Positions 42,973 through 51,563 of a stretch of 64,000 nt of DNA are shown here, piece by piece (position 1 is the stretch's first letter; each line of letters starts with the position of its first letter). The notes beneath the pieces were generated by a model that saw nothing but the letters and a program-made list of their open reading frames with translations, was not told the DNA's origin and made no database searches. A program made the position numbers and the translations under genes. This DNA comes from Ferrovibrio terrae_A (GTDB taxonomy: Bacteria; Pseudomonadota; Alphaproteobacteria; Ferrovibrionales; Ferrovibrionaceae). The stretch lies in assembly GCF_943372915.1 (NCBI RefSeq), contig NZ_CALSAN010000020.1, positions 13,562 through 77,561 of the forward strand. Reading direction: 5' to 3'.

Positions 42973-44073
42973 ATGCAGGCATCCGTCCATCGACTGTCCA
43001 TGCGCCACCCTGGCGACCTTTCGGCCCTCGCAGAGCTGTTTGACAGCGGCGCAATGGCGCCAGCCGATGTGGTCGCCGTGATCGGCAAGACCGAAGGCAA
43101 TGGCGGCGTGAATGATTTCACCCGTGGCTACTTCACGCTGGCCTTTTCCACCCTGCTGGCCGAACGCACCGGCAAATCGCGCGAGGAGATCGTCAAGGCG
43201 ATCCCCTGCATCCTCTCAGGTGGCACCGAAGGTGTGCTGTCGCCGCATTACCTGGTGTTCGCACGGAGCGCCGCTTCGGCCGTACCGACGGGCGAAAAGC
43301 GCCTTGCCATTGGCGTTGCCTTCAGCAAGCCGATGGCACCCGAGCATGTCGGGCGTCGCAGCCACATCGAAATGGTGGCCGATACCGTGCAGGCCGCCAT
43401 TGCCGATGCCGGCATCACGGATATGGCGGATGTGCATTTCGTGCAGGTGAAAGCGCCCTGCGTCACCGCCGCACGCGCACAGGACGCGGCTGCACGCGGC
43501 GCCGCCGTGCTGACCGCGGATTCAAACCGCTCGATGGCCTATGCCCGGGTCGCCGGCGCCTTCGGCGTGGCGCTGGCGCTTGGTGATGCCCGCCCGGCAC
43601 GGATCACGGAATCCGCCATGTTCGCCGATTATGGCATTGCTTCCAGCCGCGCCAGCATTTCATCCGGCGTCGAGGTCAACTGCAACGAGGTGATCGTGCT
43701 GGGCAACGCGGCAAGCTGGAGCGGCGATCTGGCGATTGCGCACCGGCCGATGCGCGATGCACTGGATATCAAGGCTGTCGTGGCCGCGCTGGATGATCTG
43801 AATATCGTCGCCGATCCGCAGGTCTCAGAGAATGATGCCCTGCGTATCCGCGGTGTGCTGGTGAAATGCGAGCCGGACCGGCGCGGCATCATCCGCGGCA
43901 ACCGACATACCATGCTGGACGATACCGACATCAACGCTCAGCGGCATATCCGCGGCGCTGTCGGCGGCATGGTGGCCGGCGTGATCGGCGACGGCCGGAT
44001 TTTCGTCTCCGGCGGCGCCGAACATCAGGGCCCCGATGGCGGCGGGCTGATCGCCGTCATCGCCAGGGTCTGA
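42973..44073 (+). CDS. Ring-opening amidohydrolase (cyanurate hydrolase/barbiturase family)
   Basis: 366 residues from ATG 42973 (GGAG 5 bp ahead; the frame opens at 42736). Three-fold pseudo-repeat, each unit giving one Lys and one Ser: K39 (VIGKTEGNGG) with S82 (LSGGTEG), K160 (VQVKAPC) with S230/231 (ISSGVEVN), and K298 (VLVKCEPD) with S346 (SGGAEHQGPDGGG). This is the unique AtzD/Bar fold, which opens cyclic ureides such as cyanuric acid or barbiturate. The exact ring cannot be told from sequence alone. It diverges over 242 bp from the VOC-importer-FAD monooxygenase operon; that gap holds no site I can name with confidence. Confidence 0.92.
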   Translation: MQASVHRLSMRHPGDLSALAELFDSGAMAPADVVAVIGKTEGNGGVNDFTRGYFTLAFSTLLAERTGKSREEIVKAIPCILSGGTEGVLSPHYLVFARSAASAVPTGEKRLAIGVAFSKPMAPEHVGRRSHIEMVADTVQAAIADAGITDMADVHFVQVKAPCVTAARAQDAAARGAAVLTADSNRSMAYARVAGAFGVALALGDARPARITESAMFADYGIASSRASISSGVEVNCNEVIVLGNAASWSGDLAIAHRPMRDALDIKAVVAALDDLNIVADPQVSENDALRIRGVLVKCEPDRRGIIRGNRHTMLDDTDINAQRHIRGAVGGMVAGVIGDGRIFVSGGAEHQGPDGGGLIAVIARV

Positions 44074-44077
44074 CGGA

Positions 44078-45283
44078 TTACAGCCCGAGGATCAGCTTCG
44101 ACATGATGTTGCGCTGGATCTCGTTCGATCCGGCATAGATCGTCACCTTGCGCATGTTGAGATAGCGCGCGGCGACACCATCGGCATAATCCGGGCCGAT
44201 GCCGGGCTCGTTGGACCCCTCCACCAGAGCCGTATAGGGCGCGGCATAATAGCCGACCGCCTCGGCCGACAGCTCGCTGACCAGCTGCTGCAGCTCGGTG
44301 CCGCGCGTCTTCAGCATGGAGGATGCAGCACCGAGATTCTGGCCGCTCTTGGTGCCGCCCAGCACGCGCAGCTCCAGCATCTCCATCGCCATGATGTTCA
44401 TCTCGGCATCGGCCAGCTTGGCGGCGAAATCCGGATCGGCAGCCAGCGGCTGGCCGCCCTTCTGCTCGGCCTTGGCCACTTTTCGCAGATGCGACAGGTG
44501 ACGCTTGAGATGACCGGAATAGGCGTTGCCGCGTTCAAATTCCAACAGGTATTTGGCGCAGGTCCAGCCCTGGTTCAATTCGCCGACCAGATTTTCCTTC
44601 GGTACCTTCACATCGTCGAAGAAGACCTGGTTGACCTCCTGCATGCCGGGGGAGGATTCATCGATGGTGACGATCGGCGTGACGGTGACACCCGGCGACT
44701 TCATGTCGATCAGAAGGAAGGAAATGCCCTCCTGCGGCTTCTTGGTCTGCGCCGTGCGCACCAGGCAGAAGATCATGTCGGCATGCTGGGCTTCAGAGGT
44801 CCAGATCTTGCTGCCGTTGCACAGGAAGTGATCGCCCTTGTCCTCGGCCTTCATCTGCAGGCTGGCAAGGTCGGATCCCGAACCGGGTTCGGAATAGCCC
44901 TGGCACCACCAGACATTGCTGGCGAGGATATCGGGCAGGTATTTCTTCTTCTGCGCCTCGGTGCCGAATTTCATGATCACCGGCGCCAGCATGCGCGGGC
45001 CGAAGGGCACCGTGATCGGCGCGCCGGCAGAACTCATCTCCTGCTCGTAGATATAGCGCTGGGTCGGCGTCCAGCCCGGACCGCCGTATTCCACCGGCCA
45101 GTTCGGTGCCAGCCAGCCGCGCTCATTCAGCGCCTTCTGCCAGCGGATATGCAGATGCTTGGCGATATAGCCGGTGCGGGTCCGCGCCATGGCCGCACGC
45201 ATCTCGGCATCGAATTTCTCGGCGATGAAGGCGCGCACATCGTCGCGGAACTTCAGTTCGTCTGCGGTGAAATTCAGATCCAT
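44078..45283 (-). CDS. Acyl-CoA dehydrogenase family protein
   Basis: 401 residues. Full three-domain acyl-CoA dehydrogenase: GWLAPNWPVEYGGPG in the N-terminal helices, QGYSEPGSGSDLASLQ and ICxx-type FAD loop KIWTSEAQHAD, and the C-terminal YAGSNEIQRNIMSKLILGL. The catalytic base could be the Glu in LVEGSNEPGIG. This branch handles unusual acyl-CoAs (side chains of steroids, aromatic propanoates). No partner CoA ligase or thiolase is nearby. Its stop lies 4 bp from that of the ring-opening amidohydrolase. Confidence 0.92.
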   Translation of the reverse strand: MDLNFTADELKFRDDVRAFIAEKFDAEMRAAMARTRTGYIAKHLHIRWQKALNERGWLAPNWPVEYGGPGWTPTQRYIYEQEMSSAGAPITVPFGPRMLAPVIMKFGTEAQKKKYLPDILASNVWWCQGYSEPGSGSDLASLQMKAEDKGDHFLCNGSKIWTSEAQHADMIFCLVRTAQTKKPQEGISFLLIDMKSPGVTVTPIVTIDESSPGMQEVNQVFFDDVKVPKENLVGELNQGWTCAKYLLEFERGNAYSGHLKRHLSHLRKVAKAEQKGGQPLAADPDFAAKLADAEMNIMAMEMLELRVLGGTKSGQNLGAASSMLKTRGTELQQLVSELSAEAVGYYAAPYTALVEGSNEPGIGPDYADGVAARYLNMRKVTIYAGSNEIQRNIMSKLILGL

Positions 45284-45373
45284 GGCTTCGCTCCCGACTT
45301 TTATGTCCGCCAGAGTATAACAGGCCCGGCGCCACGCAAGACTGCCGGCACGGCATGACGCAACGTCAGGGCA

Positions 45374-46276
45374 TCAACTATCGCTGTTTTGAACGGCTTC
45401 GTGGCCGGCGGCGGCCTTGAACTGCTTTGGCGCCATCCCGGCGCGGCGGGTGAAGAACCGTGTGAAATAGGCCGGATCACGGAAGCCCAGCGCATAGCCG
45501 GCCTCGGCAATAGTCATCGAGGTGTAAAGCAGGTTGCGCTTGGCCTCGATCAGCAGGCGGGCGTGGATCACATCCAGCGGCGCCTTCTCGGCGACCCGGC
45601 GGCAGGCCGCGGTCAGCCGCTTCTCCGTCACGGCCAGATCCTGCGCATAGGTTCTGACTGGGCGGTGCTCGCGGTAATGGGTTTCGACCAGGTTGCGGAA
45701 ACGGACAAACAAAGCGGCATCGGCATCCCGCGCCAGGGCGGCCTGGCGATCCGCCTGCCGCAACCGGGCCTGCGTCACGAAGATCAGGCGGATATGCGCG
45801 GCAATCGCAGCCAGACTGCCGAGGCCGGGGTTGCGGAATTCCTCGGCAATGGCGGCAAACTGTGCCCGCAACATCTCTGCTGCGGAATCGCCGCCATCCA
45901 GCGGCAACAGCATCGCCTCGGTCATCGCTGGCCCGATCTCGGCATCGCGGGGCCCGAGAATTTCACCGGCGAAGCTGTCTGACAGGGTCACCACCCAGCC
46001 CTCAGTGCCGGGCTGGAAGCGATAGCCATGCACCACGCCGGGCGGCACGGTCACCAATACGGGTGCGCGGAAATCCTGCGCCAAGCTATCGGCCCGCAAT
46101 TCGCCGCCACCGCCGACGGCAAGCAACAACTGAAACAGGTTGGAGTGCCGGTGCGGCGCGATGAGCCAATCGTGCAAGATGCTGCGGGCAGGAATGGTTT
46201 CGACATGCAGGAAGTGCAGTCCGGCTTCTTTGTCGGCTTCGCCATATAGAAAGAATTTTGGAATATTATCAGTCAT
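45374..46276 (-). CDS. AraC-family regulator, probable pobA activator (PobR-like)
   Basis: 300 residues: N-terminal cupin-type ligand-binding part (WLIAPHRHSNLFQLLL, VTVPPGVVHGYRF) and a C-terminal pair of helix-turn-helix units (AQDLAVTEKRLTAACRRV; IAEAGYALGFRDPAYFTRFFTRRAGMAPKQF). HpaA/PobR-type AraC proteins activate a neighbouring hydroxylase gene in response to a hydroxy-aromatic acid. It diverges from pobA over 152 AT-rich bp, the classic pobR-pobA arrangement. The ribosome site is weak. Confidence 0.9.
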   Translation of the reverse strand: MTDNIPKFFLYGEADKEAGLHFLHVETIPARSILHDWLIAPHRHSNLFQLLLAVGGGGELRADSLAQDFRAPVLVTVPPGVVHGYRFQPGTEGWVVTLSDSFAGEILGPRDAEIGPAMTEAMLLPLDGGDSAAEMLRAQFAAIAEEFRNPGLGSLAAIAAHIRLIFVTQARLRQADRQAALARDADAALFVRFRNLVETHYREHRPVRTYAQDLAVTEKRLTAACRRVAEKAPLDVIHARLLIEAKRNLLYTSMTIAEAGYALGFRDPAYFTRFFTRRAGMAPKQFKAAAGHEAVQNSDS

Positions 46277-46428
46277 TTATTTTATTTTTCAGGCGCCACG
46301 TCTATTGGCGCGACACCATCGCCTCGCCACGACCCTTTGGCTTAAAAGTACAAAACAAAGGCCGCTGCGTCCATTTCCGCAAAAGCCAGATTGGGCCATT
46401 CTGGAACTGTTGTAAGGGAGAGGAAACC

Positions 46429-47610
46429 ATGCGTACCCAAGTCGGTATCATCGGCGCCGGCCCAGCCGGGCTGCTGCTGTCACATCTGCTGCATCTCGTC
46501 GGCATCGAGTCCGTAATCCTGGAAGCGCGTGATCGCCCTTATGTCGAGGGCCGCATCCGCGCCGGGGTGCTGGAACAGGGCACCGTCGATGTGCTGAATG
46601 AGACCGGCCTTGGCGCCCGCATGAACACCGAAGGCCTGCTGCACCACGGCACCACGCTGCGCTTCCGCGGTCGGAACCATCATATCGATTTCGTCGACCT
46701 CACCGGCAAGGCCGTGATGGTCTATGGCCAGCATGAGGTGGTGAAAGATATCGTCGCCCAGCGCCTGGCCGATGGCGGCCAGATTCTATTCGAATCGTCC
46801 GATGTCGCGGTGCATGACATCGAAAGCGAAAAGCCGTTCCTCACCTGGACCGACAAGCAGGGTAAGGCGCAGCGGCTGGACTGCGATTTCATCGCCGGCT
46901 GCGACGGTTTCCACGGCATAAGCCGGCCGGCCATTCCGGCCTCGCTGCAGCAGAATTACGAGCGCGTCTATCCCTTCGGCTGGCTCGGCATCCTGGCGCG
47001 GTCCAAGCCGGTGCAGGAAGAGCTGATCTATAACCTGCATGACCGGGGTTTCGCGCTGTTCAGCATGCGCACGCCGGAGATCACCCGCCTCTATCTGCAA
47101 TGCCAGCCCGACGAAGACATCGCCAACTGGTCCGATGACCGCATCTGGGCAGAGCTGCACCACCGCCTGGAGGGTGATGACCGGCTGAAACTGGCGGAAG
47201 GCCCGATCCTGCAGAAGAGCGTGACACCAATGCGCAGTTTCGTCAGCACGCCGATGCGGCATGGCCGCTTGTTCCTGGCCGGCGACTCCGCCCATATCGT
47301 TCCGCCGACCGGCGCCAAGGGCATGAATCTGGCAGTGGCCGATGTGCGCTATCTGTCGCGCGCACTGGACGCCTATTACAAGAAGAACAGCAGCGACCTG
47401 CTGGGCAGCTATTCCGATCTCTGCCTGCGCCGGATCTGGAAGGCGCAGCGGTTCTCCTGGTGGATGACCTCGCTGCTGCACAAGTTCGACGAGCGCAGCA
47501 CCTTCGAGAACGAAGTGCAACTCGCCGAATTGGACTATGTGGTCAGCTCACGCGCCGCAAAGACATCGCTCGCCGAGAATTATGTCGGCTTGCCGTTTGA
47601 GGATCAGTAA
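46429..47610 (+). CDS. pobA: 4-hydroxybenzoate 3-monooxygenase
   Basis: 393 residues from ATG 46429 (AGGGAGAGGAAACC ahead; the frame opens at 46258). PobA hallmarks: GIIGAGPAGLLLSHLL at the N-terminus, EGRIRAGVLEQGTVDVL, the DG motif AGCDGFHGISR, and the GD motif FLAGDSAHIVPPTGAKGMNLAVAD. It makes protocatechuate from 4-hydroxybenzoate with NADPH and O2; length matches the 394-residue Pseudomonas enzyme. No protocatechuate-cleaving genes are in the window. Its stop is 3 bp from the convergent DppD-like stop. Confidence 0.95.
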   Translation: MRTQVGIIGAGPAGLLLSHLLHLVGIESVILEARDRPYVEGRIRAGVLEQGTVDVLNETGLGARMNTEGLLHHGTTLRFRGRNHHIDFVDLTGKAVMVYGQHEVVKDIVAQRLADGGQILFESSDVAVHDIESEKPFLTWTDKQGKAQRLDCDFIAGCDGFHGISRPAIPASLQQNYERVYPFGWLGILARSKPVQEELIYNLHDRGFALFSMRTPEITRLYLQCQPDEDIANWSDDRIWAELHHRLEGDDRLKLAEGPILQKSVTPMRSFVSTPMRHGRLFLAGDSAHIVPPTGAKGMNLAVADVRYLSRALDAYYKKNSSDLLGSYSDLCLRRIWKAQRFSWWMTSLLHKFDERSTFENEVQLAELDYVVSSRAAKTSLAENYVGLPFEDQ

Positions 47611-47613
47611 GTC

Positions 47614-48597
47614 CTAGGCGGCAACCGCCTCGCTCAGCCGCACGCAGCGGGCCGCATGGCCCGGCCCGATCTCCACCACCTCGGGCGGCGCCACCATGCA
47701 GGCTGCGGCAGCATGCTTGCAGCGCGGCGCAAAGGAACAGCCCGGCGGCAGCGCGGCCAGATCCGGCGGTGCCCCAGGGATGGCATCCAGCCGCGCGCCT
47801 GACATGGCATCATGGGCGCGCGAAGCCAGCAGGCCTTGCGTATAGGGATGCCGCGGGTTGCGGATGATATCTCGCACGCTGCCGGTCTCGACGATGCGGC
47901 CGGCGTACATCACCGCCACGCGGTCGGCGACCTCGACGGCGACGCCGATGTCATGGGTCACCAGGATCACCGACAGGCCGAGTTCGCGCTGCAATTCGCG
48001 CAGCAGCAGCAGAATCTGAATCTGCACCGTGGCATCCAGCGCCGTGGTCGGTTCGTCGGCCAACAGGATCTGCGGGTTGCAGGCCAGCGCCAGGGCGATC
48101 ATGGCGCGCTGACGCATGCCGCCCGACATTTCATGCGGAAACGCCTGCAGGCGACGCTCGGGCGAGGGAATCTTCACCTTCTGCAGCAGGGCCAGCGCAC
48201 GGGCATGAGCCTCGGCGCTGGATACCGGCTCATGGCGGCGAATGGCTTCGGTGATCTGGGCACCGACGGTATAGACCGGATCCAGCGCCAGCAGCGGCTC
48301 CTGGAAAATCATCGACGCCACTTTGCCGCGATAGTCGGCCAGCGCACGCCCGGACAGCTTGAGGATGTCCTGGCCCGCGGCCACCACACTGCCGCTCATC
48401 TTGGTGCGCTTCCTGGGGTGCATGTTGAGCAACGAGCGCAACGTGACGCTTTTGCCGGAACCGGACTCACCCAGCAACGCCACCACTTCGCCGCGCTGAA
48501 CCGACAGCGTCACGCCATTCACGGCATGCACGGGCTTGCGGCCACCGGTGAAGGTCACGTTCAGGTCGCGGATATCGATCATCGGCATATCGCTCAT
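47614..48597 (-). CDS. Oligopeptide/dipeptide-type ABC ATP-binding protein (DppD-like)
   Basis: 327 residues. Walker A GESGSGKSVT, Q-loop IFQEPLLALDPVYTV, signature MSGGMRQRAMIALAL, Walker B ILLADEPTTALD and H-loop VTHDIG, plus the C-terminal Cys-rich region CSFAPRCKHAAAAC of the Opp/Dpp family, which may hold an iron-sulfur centre. Last gene of the long leftward operon; it overlaps the DppF-like gene by 4 bp. The D gene comes after F here, the reverse of the usual order. Confidence 0.92.
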   Translation of the reverse strand: MSDMPMIDIRDLNVTFTGGRKPVHAVNGVTLSVQRGEVVALLGESGSGKSVTLRSLLNMHPRKRTKMSGSVVAAGQDILKLSGRALADYRGKVASMIFQEPLLALDPVYTVGAQITEAIRRHEPVSSAEAHARALALLQKVKIPSPERRLQAFPHEMSGGMRQRAMIALALACNPQILLADEPTTALDATVQIQILLLLRELQRELGLSVILVTHDIGVAVEVADRVAVMYAGRIVETGSVRDIIRNPRHPYTQGLLASRAHDAMSGARLDAIPGAPPDLAALPPGCSFAPRCKHAAAACMVAPPEVVEIGPGHAARCVRLSEAVAA

Positions 48598-49649
48598 TCC
48601 GCCGCCTCCGCTGCGGGTGCAGATGCATGGCCCGAGCCGGGCTGGCGCATCAGGCAGGAAACACGCTGGCCGCTAGCCACTTCGGCCAGTTCCGGGGCCA
48701 CCTTGCTGCAAACATCGCTGACAAAACTGCATCGCGTGTGAAAGCGACAGCCGGGCGGCGGGTTGATCGGGTTGGGCGGGTCGCCATACAACGGCGCTTC
48801 CACAGTGCGATCATCAGGGTCCATTGCCGGCATCGAGGCCAGCAGTGCCGCACTGTAGGGATGTGCCGGGCGCTCGAAAATCGCATCGGCGGCACCGATC
48901 TCGGCCACCTTGCCGAGATACATCACCATCACGCGATCGGCCATGAAGCGGACGACATTCAGGTCATGCGAGATGAAGATATAGGTGAGTCCGAATTCCT
49001 CCTTCAGATCGAGCAGCAGGTTGAGCACCTGTGCTTCGACTGATTTATCGAGTGCCGATACGGCCTCGTCGAGGATCACCAGGCGCGGCTCCAGCGCAAG
49101 CGCGCGGGCGATGTTGATGCGCTGGCGCTGACCGCCGGAGAGTTCATGCGGATACCGGCCGGCGAAGCGGTGCGGCTCCAGACCCACCCGGGCCAGCAGG
49201 TCATGGGCACGAGCCAACGCCTCGCGGCGCGGCACGCCATGCACCCGCGGCGCGAAGGCGATCGAATCCTCGATGGTGAGGCGAGGATTCAGGGACGCAT
49301 AGCTGTCCTGGAATACCATCTGAACCTGGCGGCGGTAGTCCGACAGCGAAACATCATGGCCGACGCTCTCGCCATCAAAGACGATCTGGCCCTGGTCAGG
49401 CTGGATCAGGTGCATCAGCAGACGGGCGGTGGTCGATTTGCCACAGCCGGACTCACCGACGATGCCCAGCGTCTCGCCTTTCAGCAGTTCAAAATCCACG
49501 CCATCCACGGCGCGCACTACGGTGTTGCTGCGGCCCAACAGGCCCTTGCCGACGGGGAAGTGCTTAATCAGGCCCTGGACGGTGAGCAGCGGCTGACGCG
49601 GACCGCCGCGATCACGGGCATCCACTGCGGTATCAGGCAACACGCTCAT
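48594..49649 (-). CDS. Oligopeptide/dipeptide-type ABC ATP-binding protein (DppF-like)
   Basis: 351 residues from ATG 49649, overlapping the DppC stop by 4 bp (the frame opens at 49793). Walker A GESGCGKSTT, MVFQDSYASLNPR, signature LSGGQRQRINIARAL, Walker B LVILDEAVSALD and FISHDLNVV; C-terminal CRFHTRCSFVSDVC. Second ATPase of the importer, encoded in the operon with the diaminopropionate genes. Confidence 0.92.
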   Translation of the reverse strand: MSVLPDTAVDARDRGGPRQPLLTVQGLIKHFPVGKGLLGRSNTVVRAVDGVDFELLKGETLGIVGESGCGKSTTARLLMHLIQPDQGQIVFDGESVGHDVSLSDYRRQVQMVFQDSYASLNPRLTIEDSIAFAPRVHGVPRREALARAHDLLARVGLEPHRFAGRYPHELSGGQRQRINIARALALEPRLVILDEAVSALDKSVEAQVLNLLLDLKEEFGLTYIFISHDLNVVRFMADRVMVMYLGKVAEIGAADAIFERPAHPYSAALLASMPAMDPDDRTVEAPLYGDPPNPINPPPGCRFHTRCSFVSDVCSKVAPELAEVASGQRVSCLMRQPGSGHASAPAAEAAE

Positions 49650-50536
49650 TGCCGCACGTCCATGGCCGTGCGCAGGCCGTCGGAGAACAGATTGAAAGAG
49701 ATCGAGGTGATGAAGATCATCACGCCCGGCAGCGCGGCCACCAGCGGATTGACATAGATCGCCGTGCGCAGGGTATTCAGCATCAGGCCCCATTCCGGTT
49801 CCGGCGGGCGTACACCAAGGCCGAGGAAGCTGAGGCCCGAGGCCAGAATCATCGACACCGAGATCAGGCTGGTGGCGTAGACAAAGATCGGGCTGAGCAC
49901 ATTGCCCAACACATGCACGCGCACAATGGTGAACCCGCCGGCACCGCTGGCACGCGCCGCCTCGACATAGTCGCGATTGCGCACCTGGGTGGTCACGCTT
50001 TCAGCGACACGGGTGATCGGTGGAATGAACACGATGGTCAGGGATACCAGCGCATTGGTCAGGCCCGCCCCCAGTGCACCCGACAGGGCGACAGCCAACA
50101 GAACAGAGGGGAAAGCGTAAAAGATGTCGATGGTGCGCATGATCACGGTGTTCAGCTTGCCGCCGATATAGCCTGCACAAATACCCAAGCCCGACCCGAT
50201 CACAAAAGCAGCCAGAACTGGTGTAACCCCCATGAACAGCGACAGCCGCGCGCCGAAGATAAGGCGCGAGAGCATATCGCGCCCCAGTTCGTCGGCGCCG
50301 AGCGGATAGCCGGGTGTGCCGACCGGACGCAGGCGGCGCAGCATGGACCCGCGCACCGGATCAGCCGGTGCCAGATAGGGTGCGAAGATCGCCATCAGCA
50401 CCAGCGCCACAATGATCACCAGAGCGACCATGGCAACCGGATCGCGGCTGATGCGGCGCACCACGCCGCGCCAGTAACCCTCGGAAACCTGGATCGGAGC
50501 GATCGTGACCTTGCCGTCCAAAGCGCCAATAGCCAT
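49646..50536 (-). CDS. Dipeptide-type ABC transporter permease (DppC-like)
   Basis: 296 residues with six helices. DppC features: GTPGYPLGADELGRDMLSRL near residue 90 and the EAA loop VEAARASGAGGFTIVRVHVLG, then GLSFLGLGVRPPEPEWGLML. Begins 3 bp after the DppB stop and overlaps the DppF-like gene by 4 bp. Confidence 0.93.
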   Translation of the reverse strand: MAIGALDGKVTIAPIQVSEGYWRGVVRRISRDPVAMVALVIIVALVLMAIFAPYLAPADPVRGSMLRRLRPVGTPGYPLGADELGRDMLSRLIFGARLSLFMGVTPVLAAFVIGSGLGICAGYIGGKLNTVIMRTIDIFYAFPSVLLAVALSGALGAGLTNALVSLTIVFIPPITRVAESVTTQVRNRDYVEAARASGAGGFTIVRVHVLGNVLSPIFVYATSLISVSMILASGLSFLGLGVRPPEPEWGLMLNTLRTAIYVNPLVAALPGVMIFITSISFNLFSDGLRTAMDVRQ

Positions 50537-50539
50537 CGC

Positions 50540-51493
50540 TCAGGCCCTTTGGATGCGCGGGTCAAGTGCAGTTTGCAGCACGTCGACCAGCAGGTTGAGC
50601 AAAACGAAAAACATCGCCAGCACCAGGATGGTGCCCTGCAGCAGCGGCAGATCGCGCTGGAAGATGGCGGCATTCAGCAGGAAGCCGGTACCGGGCCAGG
50701 AGAACACCGTCTCGATCAGGATCGAACCGCCGAGCAGATAGCCGAGCTGCAAACCCATCACGGCCAGTGCCGTCGGTGCTGTGTTTTTCACCACGTGGCG
50801 GAAGATGCCACGATCCATCAAACCTTTGGCGCCCAGGGCTTGGACGAATTCCTGCGACAGGATTTCCGCCACCAGGGCACGGATGGTGCGGGCGATCACG
50901 CCCATGGGAATCACCGACATGGTGATGGCCGGCAGGATCAGATGGCGGATATGCGCCCAATCCCAGGTCCAGTCGGCCGAGCCGCCCGGCCCGGCCCCGG
51001 TGGCCGGCAGCCAGTTGAGCTGCACCGAGAAGATGATGACCAGGACCATGCCGAGCCAGTAATGCGGCACGCTGACGCCAAGCACCGAAAGCGCTGAGGC
51101 AATGCGATCCACCGCCGAACCGCGATAATAGCCGGCGACAAAGCCGAACAGGCAGCCGAAGAAGAAACCGATGGCTGTGGCCACGGCGGAAAGGATCAGG
51201 GTGTTGCTGACAGCGCGGGAAACCTCGGTCAGCACGGCACGGCCGCTGGCGATCGAAGTGCCGAGATCGCCAATCATGACCTTGCCGAGCCAGATCACGT
51301 ATTGCACCGGCAGCGGCTTGTCGAAGCCGTAGGCTGCACGCATGGCGGCCTGCTGTTCGGCGCTGGCATCGATCGGCATCACCGCAGTGAGCGGATCGCC
51401 GGGTGTGATATGCACCAGCAGGAAGCAGACGACGCTGACGCCGAAGGCGACCGGCAGCACATACAGCAGCCGCTTGAGGGTATAGATCAGCAT
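50540..51493 (-). CDS. Dipeptide-type ABC transporter permease (DppB-like)
   Basis: 317 residues with six helices. DppB features: HITPGDPLTAVMP near residue 28, FGFDKPLPVQY-like GFDKPLPVQYVIWLGKVMIGDLG, the EAA region and VETVFSWPGTGFLLNAAIFQRD. Begins 70 bp after the receptor stop; a hairpin occupies that spacer. Confidence 0.93.
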   Translation of the reverse strand: MLIYTLKRLLYVLPVAFGVSVVCFLLVHITPGDPLTAVMPIDASAEQQAAMRAAYGFDKPLPVQYVIWLGKVMIGDLGTSIASGRAVLTEVSRAVSNTLILSAVATAIGFFFGCLFGFVAGYYRGSAVDRIASALSVLGVSVPHYWLGMVLVIIFSVQLNWLPATGAGPGGSADWTWDWAHIRHLILPAITMSVIPMGVIARTIRALVAEILSQEFVQALGAKGLMDRGIFRHVVKNTAPTALAVMGLQLGYLLGGSILIETVFSWPGTGFLLNAAIFQRDLPLLQGTILVLAMFFVLLNLLVDVLQTALDPRIQRA

Positions 51494-51527
51494 GGGCGGT
51501 CCGTCATGGGGCTACGGAAAACTGCAA

Positions 51528-51557
51528 CAGCCGGCCCCGCCAAAGCGAGGCCGGCTG
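51528..51557 (-). promoter_or_regulatory. Intercistronic stem-loop between DppA-like and DppB-like genes
   Basis: CAGCCGGCC (51528-51536) and GGCCGGCTG (51549-51557) pair perfectly; an inner CGC/GCG can extend the stem. Read leftward, TTGCAGTTTTCC follows. Likely stabiliser or attenuator separating the receptor message from the permease message. Confidence 0.65.
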
Positions 51558-51563
51558 CCGTGA

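Noticed and set aside
49649..51097. Open frame of 482 codons on the + strand
   Set aside because: Opposite the DppB/DppC-like genes; highly charged, no recognisable domain.
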